Below, piece after piece: positions 16,326 to 24,661 of a DNA stretch of 34,396 nt; position 1 is the first letter of the stretch, and each line of letters opens with the position of its first letter. The DNA comes from a virus. The notes under the pieces were generated by a model. That model saw only the letters and a program-made list of their open reading frames with translations, was not told where the DNA came from and did no database searches. Position numbers and translations under genes: made by a program. The DNA lies in the IMG/VR virus record IMGVR_UViG_3300042543_000811, positions 1-34,396 of that record; one strand, given 5' to 3'.

Positions 16326-18386
16326 ATGAACGAACCTGCCAAATTCAACTCCGTCGTTAGCTTCCTTTGGGCGATTGCCGACCTGCTCAACGGAGCTTTC
16401 AAGAAAAGCGAGTTCCAAAAGATCATTCTGCCCTTCACGGTGCTGCGTCGTCTCGATTACGCATTGGAGAAAACCAAGGCCAAGGTGCTGGAAACCGAGC
16501 GCAAGGAGAAGGAGAAGGGCCTGGAGAACCGCCACCGCCAGCTTTGCCGCGCTGCGGGTTACGCCTTTTACAATACCTCCAAGTTCAGCTACGAGAGCCT
16601 ACTCCACGACGACGCCAACGTCGCCCTGAATCTCCGCCAGTATGTCGCAGGCTTCTCGCCCAACGTCCGCGAGATCTTTGCCGCTTTCAACTTCGACGAC
16701 ACCATCCGCGACCTTAGCCGGGTCAATCTGCTGTACCTCCTCATGGAGCGATTCAATGAGAAGAGCAAGGTAGACCTGCGGCCCGAATCCATGTCCAACC
16801 ACGAGATGGGATACGTCTTCGAGCACCTGCTCCGCAAGTTCAACGAAGCCCTTAATGAAAACCCTGGTGAGCACTTTACGCCCCGCGACGGCATCCGCCT
16901 GATGGTCGATCTGGTGCTCATGCTCGACACGGCGTTGACGGGCAAGGAGGCCGTCACCCGCACTGTCAACGACTGCGGATGCGGCACCGGCGGCATCCTG
17001 TCCATCACCAAGGAACACATCCTTAAGATCAACCCTCAAGCCAAGGTATTCCTCTACGGGCAGGAGCTGAACCCATTCACTTGGGCCATCGCCCGCGCCG
17101 ACATGCTCATCCTTGAGCCCGAGGGAAAGGACGCAGAAAACATCAAGCTCGGCAGCACGCTCTCCAACGACCAGTTGTCGAATATGCGTTTTGACCTTCA
17201 GTTCATCAATCCGCCTTACGGCTACGAGTGGAGCAAGGACTTCGACGCGGTCACCGCCGAGGCAGACCTTGGGTTCGATGGCCGCTTTGGGGCCGGACTG
17301 CCGCGAAAGTCGGATGGGCAGATGCTCTTCCTCCAGCACCTCATCGCTCGGATGAACGACCCAGAGGAATCACAGAGCTACATCGGCATCATTCTGAACG
17401 GCTCGCCACTCTTCACCGGTGGCGCGGGTTCGGGTGAATCGGAAATCCGTCGCTGGATCCTGGAAAACGACTGGCTGGAGGCGATCGTCGCTCTGCCTCA
17501 GCAGCTCTTTTACAACACTGGCATCGGCACCTACATTTGGCTGCTCAGCAACCGCAAACCAGCTAAGCACCGTGGCAAGGTCCTGTTGGTGGACGCTTCG
17601 GGCGAGCAGTTTTGGTCCCCCATGTCCAAGAGCCTCGGTAATAAGCGCCGCGAGATCACCGAAACCCACAAGCAGGCCATCCTCAAGCTGGTCAAGGAAC
17701 GCAAGGAAGGCCCGCACCTGAAGATTTTCAATACTACGGACTTCGGTTACCGGGAGATCAGGGTGCTGCGCCCGCTGAAACTCCGCTTCGAGGTCAATGC
17801 CGAATCCCTCGCTCGGCTCGACACACAATCCGCCTTCAAAAATTTGGCGGTAAGCAAAAAGAAATCCCCCGCCGAGCAGAAGCAGGAGGAGAAAGAAGGC
17901 CGCGCCCTGCAAGCAGCCATCCGCGCCGCCCTGCAAACCCTCGCTGGCACCACCTTCATGCAGCGGGACAAGTTCACCGTTGCTTTGGAAGCCGCGCTCA
18001 AGAAGGCAGGGTTGAAACTCAAGGCCCCCGTGCTCAAAGCCATCATCGCTGGCATTGGCGAGCGGGATGACGCCGCCGAAATCTGCCGCGACAGCGACGG
18101 CAACCCCGAACCCGACACCGAACTGAACGACACCGAGAATGTGCCGCTCAAGGAAAACATCGAGACCTACTTCGCCCGCGAGGTCACACCGCATGTGCCG
18201 GACGCGTGGATCGACCCCACCTACTGCGATGCCAAGGACGGCGAGGTAGGCCGTGTTGGCTATGAAATCCCCTTCAACCGGCATTTCTACGTTTTCCAAC
18301 CGCCTCGCCCCCTAAGCGCAATCGATGCTGACCTGAAAGCCTCCACCGACCGTATCCTCAAAATGATCGGAGGGCTGACCCAATGA
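16326..18386 (+). CDS. hsdM: Type I restriction-modification, DNA methyltransferase subunit HsdM
   Basis: The 686-residue protein has a helical N-terminal HsdM_N domain (1-140) and an N6-adenine methyltransferase domain. Motif I is DCGCGTGG (216-223), the SAM site, and motif IV is NPPY (295-298), the catalytic site; HFTPRD precedes motif I as usual. The C-terminal 200 residues are a helical extension. With HsdS it would methylate adenine in a bipartite site. I chose ATG at 16326 (MNEPAKFNS), where the family homology begins; an upstream TTG at 16278 adds an unconvincing His-rich stretch. The stop overlaps the hsdS start by four bases. Codon use is more GC-rich than the neighbouring phage genes, in keeping with separate acquisition. 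Confidence 0.95.
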   Translation: MNEPAKFNSVVSFLWAIADLLNGAFKKSEFQKIILPFTVLRRLDYALEKTKAKVLETERKEKEKGLENRHRQLCRAAGYAFYNTSKFSYESLLHDDANVALNLRQYVAGFSPNVREIFAAFNFDDTIRDLSRVNLLYLLMERFNEKSKVDLRPESMSNHEMGYVFEHLLRKFNEALNENPGEHFTPRDGIRLMVDLVLMLDTALTGKEAVTRTVNDCGCGTGGILSITKEHILKINPQAKVFLYGQELNPFTWAIARADMLILEPEGKDAENIKLGSTLSNDQLSNMRFDLQFINPPYGYEWSKDFDAVTAEADLGFDGRFGAGLPRKSDGQMLFLQHLIARMNDPEESQSYIGIILNGSPLFTGGAGSGESEIRRWILENDWLEAIVALPQQLFYNTGIGTYIWLLSNRKPAKHRGKVLLVDASGEQFWSPMSKSLGNKRREITETHKQAILKLVKERKEGPHLKIFNTTDFGYREIRVLRPLKLRFEVNAESLARLDTQSAFKNLAVSKKKSPAEQKQEEKEGRALQAAIRAALQTLAGTTFMQRDKFTVALEAALKKAGLKLKAPVLKAIIAGIGERDDAAEICRDSDGNPEPDTELNDTENVPLKENIETYFAREVTPHVPDAWIDPTYCDAKDGEVGRVGYEIPFNRHFYVFQPPRPLSAIDADLKASTDRILKMIGGLTQ

Positions 18387-19717
18387 GCTTCCCGCGTTAT
18401 CCGAAATACAAGCAGAGTGGCGTGGAGTGGCTGGGGGAGGTGCCGGAACATTGGGGTTTACCGAAACTCAAAAGCGTCGCAACGTTTTCGGGCGGAGGGA
18501 CGCCAAGCCGAGATAATCCCGCGTATTGGAATGGGGACATCCCTTGGGTTTCGCCTAAAGACATGAAGTCTGAACGAATCGAGGGTGCAGAAGAATTGAT
18601 CACCGAGGAAGGACTGCGAAGTAGTGCGTCAAATTTGTTACCACCCGGGCGTGTTTTAATCGTTGTTCGCTCCGGCATTCTAAAACACACAATTCCAATC
18701 GCGATCACTGAGATCGCCGTTGCACTAAATCAGGACATGAAGGCGTTTTCCTTCGATCGCTCCAAGTGTGTGTCTCGATTCTTTCTCCGTTGGGTTCAAG
18801 GTCACAACGACCAACTTTTATTCGCTTGGGCAAAGCAAGGCGCCACTGTCGAAAGCATCGAGCATAGCTATCTAGCTCAGACTGTGATCCCGCTGCCACC
18901 CCTCCCCGAGCAAACGGCCATTGCGGAGTTTCTGGACCGGGAGACGGGGAGGATTGATGAGCTGGTGGCGGAGCAGCGGCGACTGATGGAACTGCTGAAA
19001 GAAAAACGCCAGGCCGTCATCTCCCACGCTGTCACCAAAGGCCTCAACCCCCACGCCCCCATGAAGCCTTCCGGCATCGAATGGCTCGGCGATGTGCCGG
19101 TGGGGTGGGCGGTGAAGCGCCTGAAACGCATCTCACCATTCATCGCTGTGGGGATCGTCGTGAACCCAAGCAACTGTATTGCGGAGGAAGGTCTGCCATT
19201 CATCTACGGAGGCGACATCCGCGAGGGAGTGATCGACTCAACCAATTCTCGGCGAATATCTAAAGAATCTAGCTTGGCGAATGCAAAGACACTTCTGCGC
19301 GCTGGAGACTTACTCACTGTCCGAGTAGGTGCGCCCGGTGTGACTGCTGTTGTCCCCCCTGAGTGCGACGGCGGAAATTGTGCATCCGTGATGCTGGTCA
19401 GGAAAGGCCCGTTCAACTCGGAGTGGTTGTGTTACGCGATGAATACTCCGGTGGTTCGATTTCAGGTTGATGTGGTCAAATACGGAGCAGCCCAAGAGCA
19501 GTTCAATATCAGCCACGCCGTCGATTTCTGGGTGCCCTGTCCGCCGCGTTCAGAACAAGATGAGATTGTGAAGTTCCTGACGCGAGAGACCGCCAAATTC
19601 GACACCCTCACCGCCGAAGCGCAACGCGCCATCGACCTACTGCAAGAACGCCGCACCGCGCTCATCTCCGCCGCCGTCACGGGGCAGATTGATGTGCGCA
19701 AACCACCGAAGAACTAG
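18383..19717 (+). CDS. hsdS: Type I restriction-modification specificity subunit HsdS
   Basis: The 444-residue protein shows the usual two-half organisation. Target-recognition domain 1 opens with GVEWLGEVPEHW and ends before the spacer helix (TAIAEFLDRETGRIDEL ... KRQAVISHAVTKG, about 177-218). Domain 2 opens with GIEWLGDVPVGW (about 228-239) and ends with the matching helix (EIVKFLTRETAKFDTL ... RRTALISAAVTGQ). Each recognition domain reads half of a split DNA target. The DNA coding for both recognition domains is visibly richer in A+T than the conserved parts, as expected where these domains are exchanged by recombination. It overlaps hsdM and is followed two bases later by hsdR. Confidence 0.95.
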   Translation: MSFPRYPKYKQSGVEWLGEVPEHWGLPKLKSVATFSGGGTPSRDNPAYWNGDIPWVSPKDMKSERIEGAEELITEEGLRSSASNLLPPGRVLIVVRSGILKHTIPIAITEIAVALNQDMKAFSFDRSKCVSRFFLRWVQGHNDQLLFAWAKQGATVESIEHSYLAQTVIPLPPLPEQTAIAEFLDRETGRIDELVAEQRRLMELLKEKRQAVISHAVTKGLNPHAPMKPSGIEWLGDVPVGWAVKRLKRISPFIAVGIVVNPSNCIAEEGLPFIYGGDIREGVIDSTNSRRISKESSLANAKTLLRAGDLLTVRVGAPGVTAVVPPECDGGNCASVMLVRKGPFNSEWLCYAMNTPVVRFQVDVVKYGAAQEQFNISHAVDFWVPCPPRSEQDEIVKFLTRETAKFDTLTAEAQRAIDLLQERRTALISAAVTGQIDVRKPPKN

Positions 19718-19719
19718 CC

Positions 19720-22692
19720 ATGGCCAAAATCACCTCCGAAGCTGCCTTTGAAGAACACGTCGAAGCCGTCCTGTTGAAGCAGCACGGTTTCTTCTCCGGC
19801 AAGCAGGACGACTACGACAAGAAGCTGTGTCTGCGGCCCGAGACGGTCATTTCCTTCATCCGCGCCACGCAAACCAAGAAGTGGGCCGACTACTGCGAGT
19901 TAGTCGGCGACAAAGATCAGGCCGCCCGCAACCTGCTCAAGCGCATCAAGGAAGTGGTGGACAAGGAAGGCACGCTGCACGCCCTGCGCAAAGGCTTCGA
20001 CGTGATCGGCGCTGGACATTTCGACTTGTGCTACTTCGAGCCGACCAATCCGGTGGCAGAGGAGAGTCGGCGTCTTTATCAGGAAAACCTCCTGCATGTG
20101 CAGCGCCAATGGAAGTTCTCCGAAGCCGACGAGAAGTCTCTCGACATGGGTATCTTCCTCAACGGCCTGCCGATCTTCACCATTGAGCTGAAGAACCAGA
20201 TCTCCGGCCAAAACATCGCTCATGCGATGAAGCAATACAAAGACACTCGCGACCCCAAGGAGCCACTGTTCCGCTTCAAGCGTTGCCTCGCACACTTTGC
20301 CGTAGACAACGACCTCGTCTATGTGACCACCGAGCTCGCCGGAGCGAAGACGCGGTTTCTCCCATTCAACCAAGGCCATGACGGCGGCGCAGGCAATCCG
20401 CCCTGCAAGGTGGGCTACGCGACGAGCTATTTGTGGCAGGATCTCTGGCAGAAGCCCCGAATCCTCGACCTGATCCAGAGATTCATCCGCGTGGTGGATG
20501 TGCTGGATGACAAGGGCAAGAAGACCGACAAGCAGCAACAAATCTTCCCTCGATTCCATCAGCTAACCTGCGTGCGCGAACTGTGTGCTGATGCCCAGAA
20601 GCACGGCGCGGGGAGGAATTACCTGAATCAACACAGCGCAGGCAGCGGCAAAACCAACGCGATCGCTTGGCTGGCGAACAGCCTCGCCACGCTGCATACG
20701 ACCAAAGGCGCACCCGTTTTCAGCTCGGTGGTCGTCATCTCTGACCGGCGCGTGATTGACCGCCAACTCCAACGCACGCTCAAGCAGGTGATCGAGACGC
20801 CGGGGATGTTGGTGAACATTGCTTCCGATGACGGCATGACCTCGGAGAATCTAAAGCAGGCGCTGGAAGACGGGAAACGCATCATCGTGACAACGCTGCA
20901 AAAGTTTGGTGTGATCATGGACCGCATGGGCGAGCTGCCAGGAGAACGCTTTGCGGTGATCGTGGACGAAGCGCACTCCTCACAGGCTGGAACAGCCGCC
21001 AAGGCGGTGCAAAAGGTCTTGTCCTACTCCTCAGAGGACGAGCAGAAGGAAGAAGAGGAAAAGACGGTGGAGGATCGGATTCTCGAAGAGCTCAAGACTC
21101 GCGGCCCGCAAAAGAACGTAAGCTATTTCGCCTACACGGCCACACCCAAGCCGGAGACACTGCAACAGTTTGGCACCAAACAGCCGGATGGCACCTTCAA
21201 ACCGTTCAGCCTCTACACCATGCGGCAGGCCATCGAGGAGAAGTTTATTCTCGATGTGCTCAAGAACTACACGACCTACGATCAATACTGGGCATTGCTC
21301 AAGAAAGTAAAGGACGATCCGGAGTTTGATGGAGCTAAGGCAAAGTCACTGCTCAAGCAGTTCGTTAGTCGCCACGAGCGAACCATCTCCAAGAAGGTGG
21401 CCATCATCGTGGAGCACTTCCACACTACGGTCGCGGACAAGCTCAGTGGCAAGGCCAAAGCGATGGTTGTCACTTCCTCCCGCCTGCATGCGGTCCGCTA
21501 CAAGCTGGCGGTGGATGCCTCTCTCAAGAAGCTGGGGCTTCCCTACAAAGCGTTGGTGGCCTTTACCGACGTGGTCAAGGACGCCAAGGACGGCAAAGAG
21601 TACACGGAGGCGAACATGAATGGTTTTCCCGAGGCGACGACGGGAGACCGCTTCGATGGAGATGAATACCGCTTCCTTATTGTTGCGAGTAAATTCCAGA
21701 CAGGTTTCGATCAGCCAAAATTGGTGGCCATGTATGTGGACAAAAAACTAAGCGGCGTGACTTGTGTGCAGACGCTGTCCCGCTTGAACCGCACGATGCC
21801 AGGGAAAGAAGAAACCTTCGTATTGGACTTCGAGAACAGCGCCGAAGACATCGAAAAAGGCTTCCAGCCGTTCTACGACCGCATCACCCTGTCCAAGGAA
21901 ACTGACGCCAACCAACTCTACAACATCCGTACCGATTTAGGGAAGTTCGCGATCCATGAGGATGTGGACTTAGAGGCGTTTTCCAAGGAGTGGTTCGGTG
22001 CCAAGCGAAGCGTTGAGAAGTTACAAGGTGTGGTAAATCCGGTGGCTAAGAAGTGGCAAGTGGAGGACGAGGAAGACCAAGTGGACTACAAGTCCAAGGC
22101 GAGAGATTTCGTAAAGTTGTATTCATTCCTTTCGCAACTGGTCCCGCTTCGGGATGTCGGACTGGAAAAGCTATTTGTATTCCTCCGATTCTTGCTACCA
22201 CTGCTTCAGGGCAAGAAGGGTGAGAACCCACTGGAGGTGCTGGCCATGGTGGACATGGAGAAACTGGCTATTCGGAAGAAGGAGAAGAAGGACATCGGTC
22301 TCAAACGAGGGGAGGTGCGCGAGGAACCGCTAAACTACGGTGGTGGCGCAATGTTGACGCAAGAGGAGCATGAAGCGCTCTCGATGATCATCGAAGATCT
22401 CAATACGCGGTTTAATACCTCATTCACCGAGGACGAGATCATGGTAATCAATCAGATTGAGAAGAAAATTAGCGAAGATGAGGCTCTCCAGCAACAGCTC
22501 AAAAATGGCTCGCGGCACGCCGTCGAAGCGACCTTCCGACAAGTAGCCGAAGATGCCTTCGAGGACTTGGTGGACGGCAACTATAAGTTCTACCAAAAGG
22601 TCAGTAATGACGAAGAAGTAGCAAAGGAGTTGTTTTCCCGGCTACTTGAGCGATTCCTTGAGGGGAGAAAAAAGCCACCGAAGAAGAAGTAA
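19720..22692 (+). CDS. hsdR: Type I restriction enzyme, HsdR motor/endonuclease subunit
   Basis: The 990-residue protein has an N-terminal PD-(D/E)XK nuclease with the ExK motif at FTIELKNQ (E156-K158) and the preceding acidic residue near 142. An SF2 translocase follows: Walker A AGSGKT at about 308-313, DEAH at about 414-417 (VDEAHSSQAG), FAYTATPKPETL, and the second RecA lobe with FQTGFDQPKL and QTLSRLNRTMPGK. The C-terminal part is a charged helical region for assembly with HsdM. Length and motifs are complete, so the R-M system appears functional. It is the last gene of the operon and ends before a hairpin at 22794. Confidence 0.95.
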   Translation: MAKITSEAAFEEHVEAVLLKQHGFFSGKQDDYDKKLCLRPETVISFIRATQTKKWADYCELVGDKDQAARNLLKRIKEVVDKEGTLHALRKGFDVIGAGHFDLCYFEPTNPVAEESRRLYQENLLHVQRQWKFSEADEKSLDMGIFLNGLPIFTIELKNQISGQNIAHAMKQYKDTRDPKEPLFRFKRCLAHFAVDNDLVYVTTELAGAKTRFLPFNQGHDGGAGNPPCKVGYATSYLWQDLWQKPRILDLIQRFIRVVDVLDDKGKKTDKQQQIFPRFHQLTCVRELCADAQKHGAGRNYLNQHSAGSGKTNAIAWLANSLATLHTTKGAPVFSSVVVISDRRVIDRQLQRTLKQVIETPGMLVNIASDDGMTSENLKQALEDGKRIIVTTLQKFGVIMDRMGELPGERFAVIVDEAHSSQAGTAAKAVQKVLSYSSEDEQKEEEEKTVEDRILEELKTRGPQKNVSYFAYTATPKPETLQQFGTKQPDGTFKPFSLYTMRQAIEEKFILDVLKNYTTYDQYWALLKKVKDDPEFDGAKAKSLLKQFVSRHERTISKKVAIIVEHFHTTVADKLSGKAKAMVVTSSRLHAVRYKLAVDASLKKLGLPYKALVAFTDVVKDAKDGKEYTEANMNGFPEATTGDRFDGDEYRFLIVASKFQTGFDQPKLVAMYVDKKLSGVTCVQTLSRLNRTMPGKEETFVLDFENSAEDIEKGFQPFYDRITLSKETDANQLYNIRTDLGKFAIHEDVDLEAFSKEWFGAKRSVEKLQGVVNPVAKKWQVEDEEDQVDYKSKARDFVKLYSFLSQLVPLRDVGLEKLFVFLRFLLPLLQGKKGENPLEVLAMVDMEKLAIRKKEKKDIGLKRGEVREEPLNYGGGAMLTQEEHEALSMIIEDLNTRFNTSFTEDEIMVINQIEKKISEDEALQQQLKNGSRHAVEATFRQVAEDAFEDLVDGNYKFYQKVSNDEEVAKELFSRLLERFLEGRKKPPKKK

Positions 22693-22793
22693 ATCTGGCA
22701 TTGCGTTGCGTGTTCTAAGACAAGGTCGGCGGTTTGTTCGTAGATTAATTTGGCGTTTCTGATCATCTTATTCGAGCGTTTGCAACCACCCTC

Positions 22794-22824
22794 GAGCCGT
22801 CGGGCTCCCCAGACCCGACGGCTC
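22794..22824. terminator. Hairpin between convergent genes
   Basis: An 11-bp perfect stem, GAGCCGTCGGG (22794-22804) with CCCGACGGCTC (22814-22824), has a 9-nt loop. It lies between the ends of hsdR and the coiled-coil gene and could stop transcription from both sides, though no T-run follows on either strand. Confidence 0.55.
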
Positions 22825-22871
22825 ACTACGATTCAACCAGATTGTCAAAGAACCAAGATCAACGGTAGCGA

Positions 22872-23579
22872 CTACGCGAGGCGCATTCGCTCTTCGATTT
22901 CCTCGCGTCGCTTCACAAGCTGCTCCTGCGATCGCGTGTTCTCCCTGATCTTTTGCCGGATCGATTCAGCTTGCTTCTGGAACGCGTTGGCCTGCTCCAA
23001 TCGATGATCCCGATCGGCTTGTTTGATCTCGGTTTCGGACTTGCGACGCTCTGTAAACACTCTTCCCTCCACGTAGGCCGCTTGCGATTCCAACTCTTGG
23101 TTGACCTTCGCTAGCGCCTCCATTTCGGATTCGACCTGTTCGTACTCCTCATCGAGCTCCGGGCTATCGCAGGTGTTGAATAACTCCTGGCGAGCCTGAG
23201 AGATCTCTTTCCGCACTTCGTTGATCTCTCGGAGCCGGCCGTAAAGCGGTGCGGTCGTGTCCTCGTACCGTTGCTCTGCTGCTTCCAGCTCCCGATCTGC
23301 TGCTGCAATCTTCTGTTGCACCAGCGCGGTCTCTTGATCGATCTTCGGGAGCGTGGCGACCAGTGCCTTGAGTGCCATCCGGGTCTGGTAGACTTCGACG
23401 TCTTGCTTTAAGTCGTCGAGCGACATGCCAAACTCAGAAAGCAGTCGTTCCACCTCGGCCAGATTGGGTTCCTTGCCCGTCGCGATCGCAGCTACCAGCT
23501 CTCGATAGCTGTTTTGCTTTTGTTGCGATCGCTGTTTTTGCAAACCGATCATCTTCTCGAAAAACTTTGAAACGCTCAT
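22872..23579 (-). CDS. Coiled-coil protein (partner of metallopeptidase-like protein)
   Basis: The 235-residue protein starts MSVSKFFEKMIGLQKQR. From about residue 75 to the end it is nearly all charged heptad-like helix (IAAADRELEAAEQRYED, EEYEQVESEMEALAKVNQELE, ESIRQKIRENTRSQEQLVKRREEIEERM), a long coiled coil. No catalytic motif or membrane segment is seen. Its ATG overlaps the stop of the upstream gene (ATGA), so the two are co-translated. It may be a scaffold or substrate for that protein. I recognise no named family, and long coiled coils make fold-based guesses unreliable. Confidence 0.75.
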   Translation of the reverse strand: MSVSKFFEKMIGLQKQRSQQKQNSYRELVAAIATGKEPNLAEVERLLSEFGMSLDDLKQDVEVYQTRMALKALVATLPKIDQETALVQQKIAAADRELEAAEQRYEDTTAPLYGRLREINEVRKEISQARQELFNTCDSPELDEEYEQVESEMEALAKVNQELESQAAYVEGRVFTERRKSETEIKQADRDHRLEQANAFQKQAESIRQKIRENTRSQEQLVKRREEIEERMRLA

Positions 23580-24331
23580 ACAGAAGGCTCCTTGGGAGTA
23601 GAGAAACGAGAAACGTACCTGTCCATGTCTGCAGACCATTGCTGCGTGAATTCAACATCGGGCGCGATCGCTAGAAGATCGCTAAGCGGGGTTTCGAGGT
23701 GGCGATGGGGTTCGTCCCCAAGGGCTTCCTCGTAAAAGCCGATGGGTGAAAGACCAAGGCGATGGGCTGCAAAGATGCCAGCGGGCTTGACCTCAAAGCC
23801 GGCCAGTGTCGCTCGGTGTGCTAAATGGATCACAAGCCGGATGTAGCTCAGGCCGTGGCCATAATAGAGTGGCAGGTCGGAGCGACCCGGTCGTTGCGAG
23901 ACGTCCGAAAGCACCATCGCATCGAATTGGAGCCGATTTGGATCATCGCAGTCCTCGTTGTCGTACAACTCTGGCCGATCCAGGATGTGGCCAAGTTCGT
24001 GTAGAGCTAGGCAGTGAATGAAGTATTCGAGGTCCTCGTCGGCATAGTCTTCAGCGATCGCGATGTCGTTGATTACCGCGCATGGGCCACGGCCACGCCA
24101 TGGTTTGATGTAGTGGCGATACAAAAGATCCGCATGCGGGTGGGTGAACCCATAGTGGTATTTGGTTCCGAGTCCGACCTGCAACTGCGATTGGGGGAGC
24201 AGGTAAAGCGGCGTCTGGCCCAGCTCCCGACTCGCGACGGTTCGGCACAGCCGTTCTGCCTTGGCGATAACCAGCCGAATGTAGCCCCCTGGCGTGCCCA
24301 CAGGCGCGTTTTGTTGGGTTTCTTGGGACAT
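23576..24331 (-). CDS. Zincin-like metallopeptidase-motif protein
   Basis: The 251-residue protein has HELGH at 111-115 in a helical setting (FIHCLALHELGHILDRPE), the HExxH zinc site of gluzincin/zincin peptidases; a later Glu or His as third ligand is not certain (D129-D130 follow closely). An upstream PCAVINDIAIAEDY strand and a downstream HGLSYIRLVIHLAHRA helix frame it. ATG at 24331 has AAAGGA upstream and is preferred to an earlier frame start. No signal peptide is present, so it acts in the cytoplasm. It overlaps the coiled-coil gene. A predicted protease with a coiled-coil partner could be a regulator or defence effector; the function is unproven. Confidence 0.75.
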   Translation of the reverse strand: MSQETQQNAPVGTPGGYIRLVIAKAERLCRTVASRELGQTPLYLLPQSQLQVGLGTKYHYGFTHPHADLLYRHYIKPWRGRGPCAVINDIAIAEDYADEDLEYFIHCLALHELGHILDRPELYDNEDCDDPNRLQFDAMVLSDVSQRPGRSDLPLYYGHGLSYIRLVIHLAHRATLAGFEVKPAGIFAAHRLGLSPIGFYEEALGDEPHRHLETPLSDLLAIAPDVEFTQQWSADMDRYVSRFSTPKEPSV

Positions 24332-24445
24332 TGGTAGATCCTTTCTAAAATCCCGACATTCAAAACAAACTGTGTCTAATACCGCGACCGTTCCCACGCC
24401 CCTCAGGAGCGGAGAAATGGCCGGAAGTACCTAATCGAGTCAGCC

Positions 24446-24646
24446 AGTGACGGATGACGGCAAGTGACGGCAAATTTCCTATGTGCGCCTATGGGATACG
24501 TAACATGAGCGCGAATACATGTGCGTGTGTTATTCATATTCGTGTTTGGAGTCTTAGAGCGATTAACAGGAATCTGACGTCATCTGCCGTCACCCGTCAC
24601 TTTTCGATACTGCCCCCAATATCGAAAGTGACCGCAGTGACGGCAG
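24446..24646. other. Putative replication origin with TGACGG iterons and cruciform
   Basis: Three direct TGACGG units (24446-24472, AGTGACGG / TGACGGCA / AGTGACGGCA) precede about 100 bp of A+T-richer sequence. A large imperfect hairpin then lies at 24584-24646: CTGCCGTCAC and GTCACTTTTCGATA pair with TATCGAAAGTGAC and GTGACGGCAG around a C-rich loop. The hairpin arms contain four more copies of the same unit, two per arm. A TGACGTCA palindrome lies at 24575-24582. The block sits immediately after the 3' end of the primase-helicase gene, where P4-type elements keep their origin repeats. The 330-bp gap (24332-24661) otherwise contains no gene. Confidence 0.6.
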
Positions 24647-24661
24647 AATCGGGATAAGCAT

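Noticed and set aside
17370-18299. A 309-residue - strand frame inside hsdM
   Set aside because: It is a shadow of the hsdM coding frame, caused by G+C-rich third positions; no ribosome site or motif is present.
20628-21002. - strand frames of 84-219 residues inside hsdR
   Set aside because: They are antisense shadows of the helicase coding sequence, with no motif.
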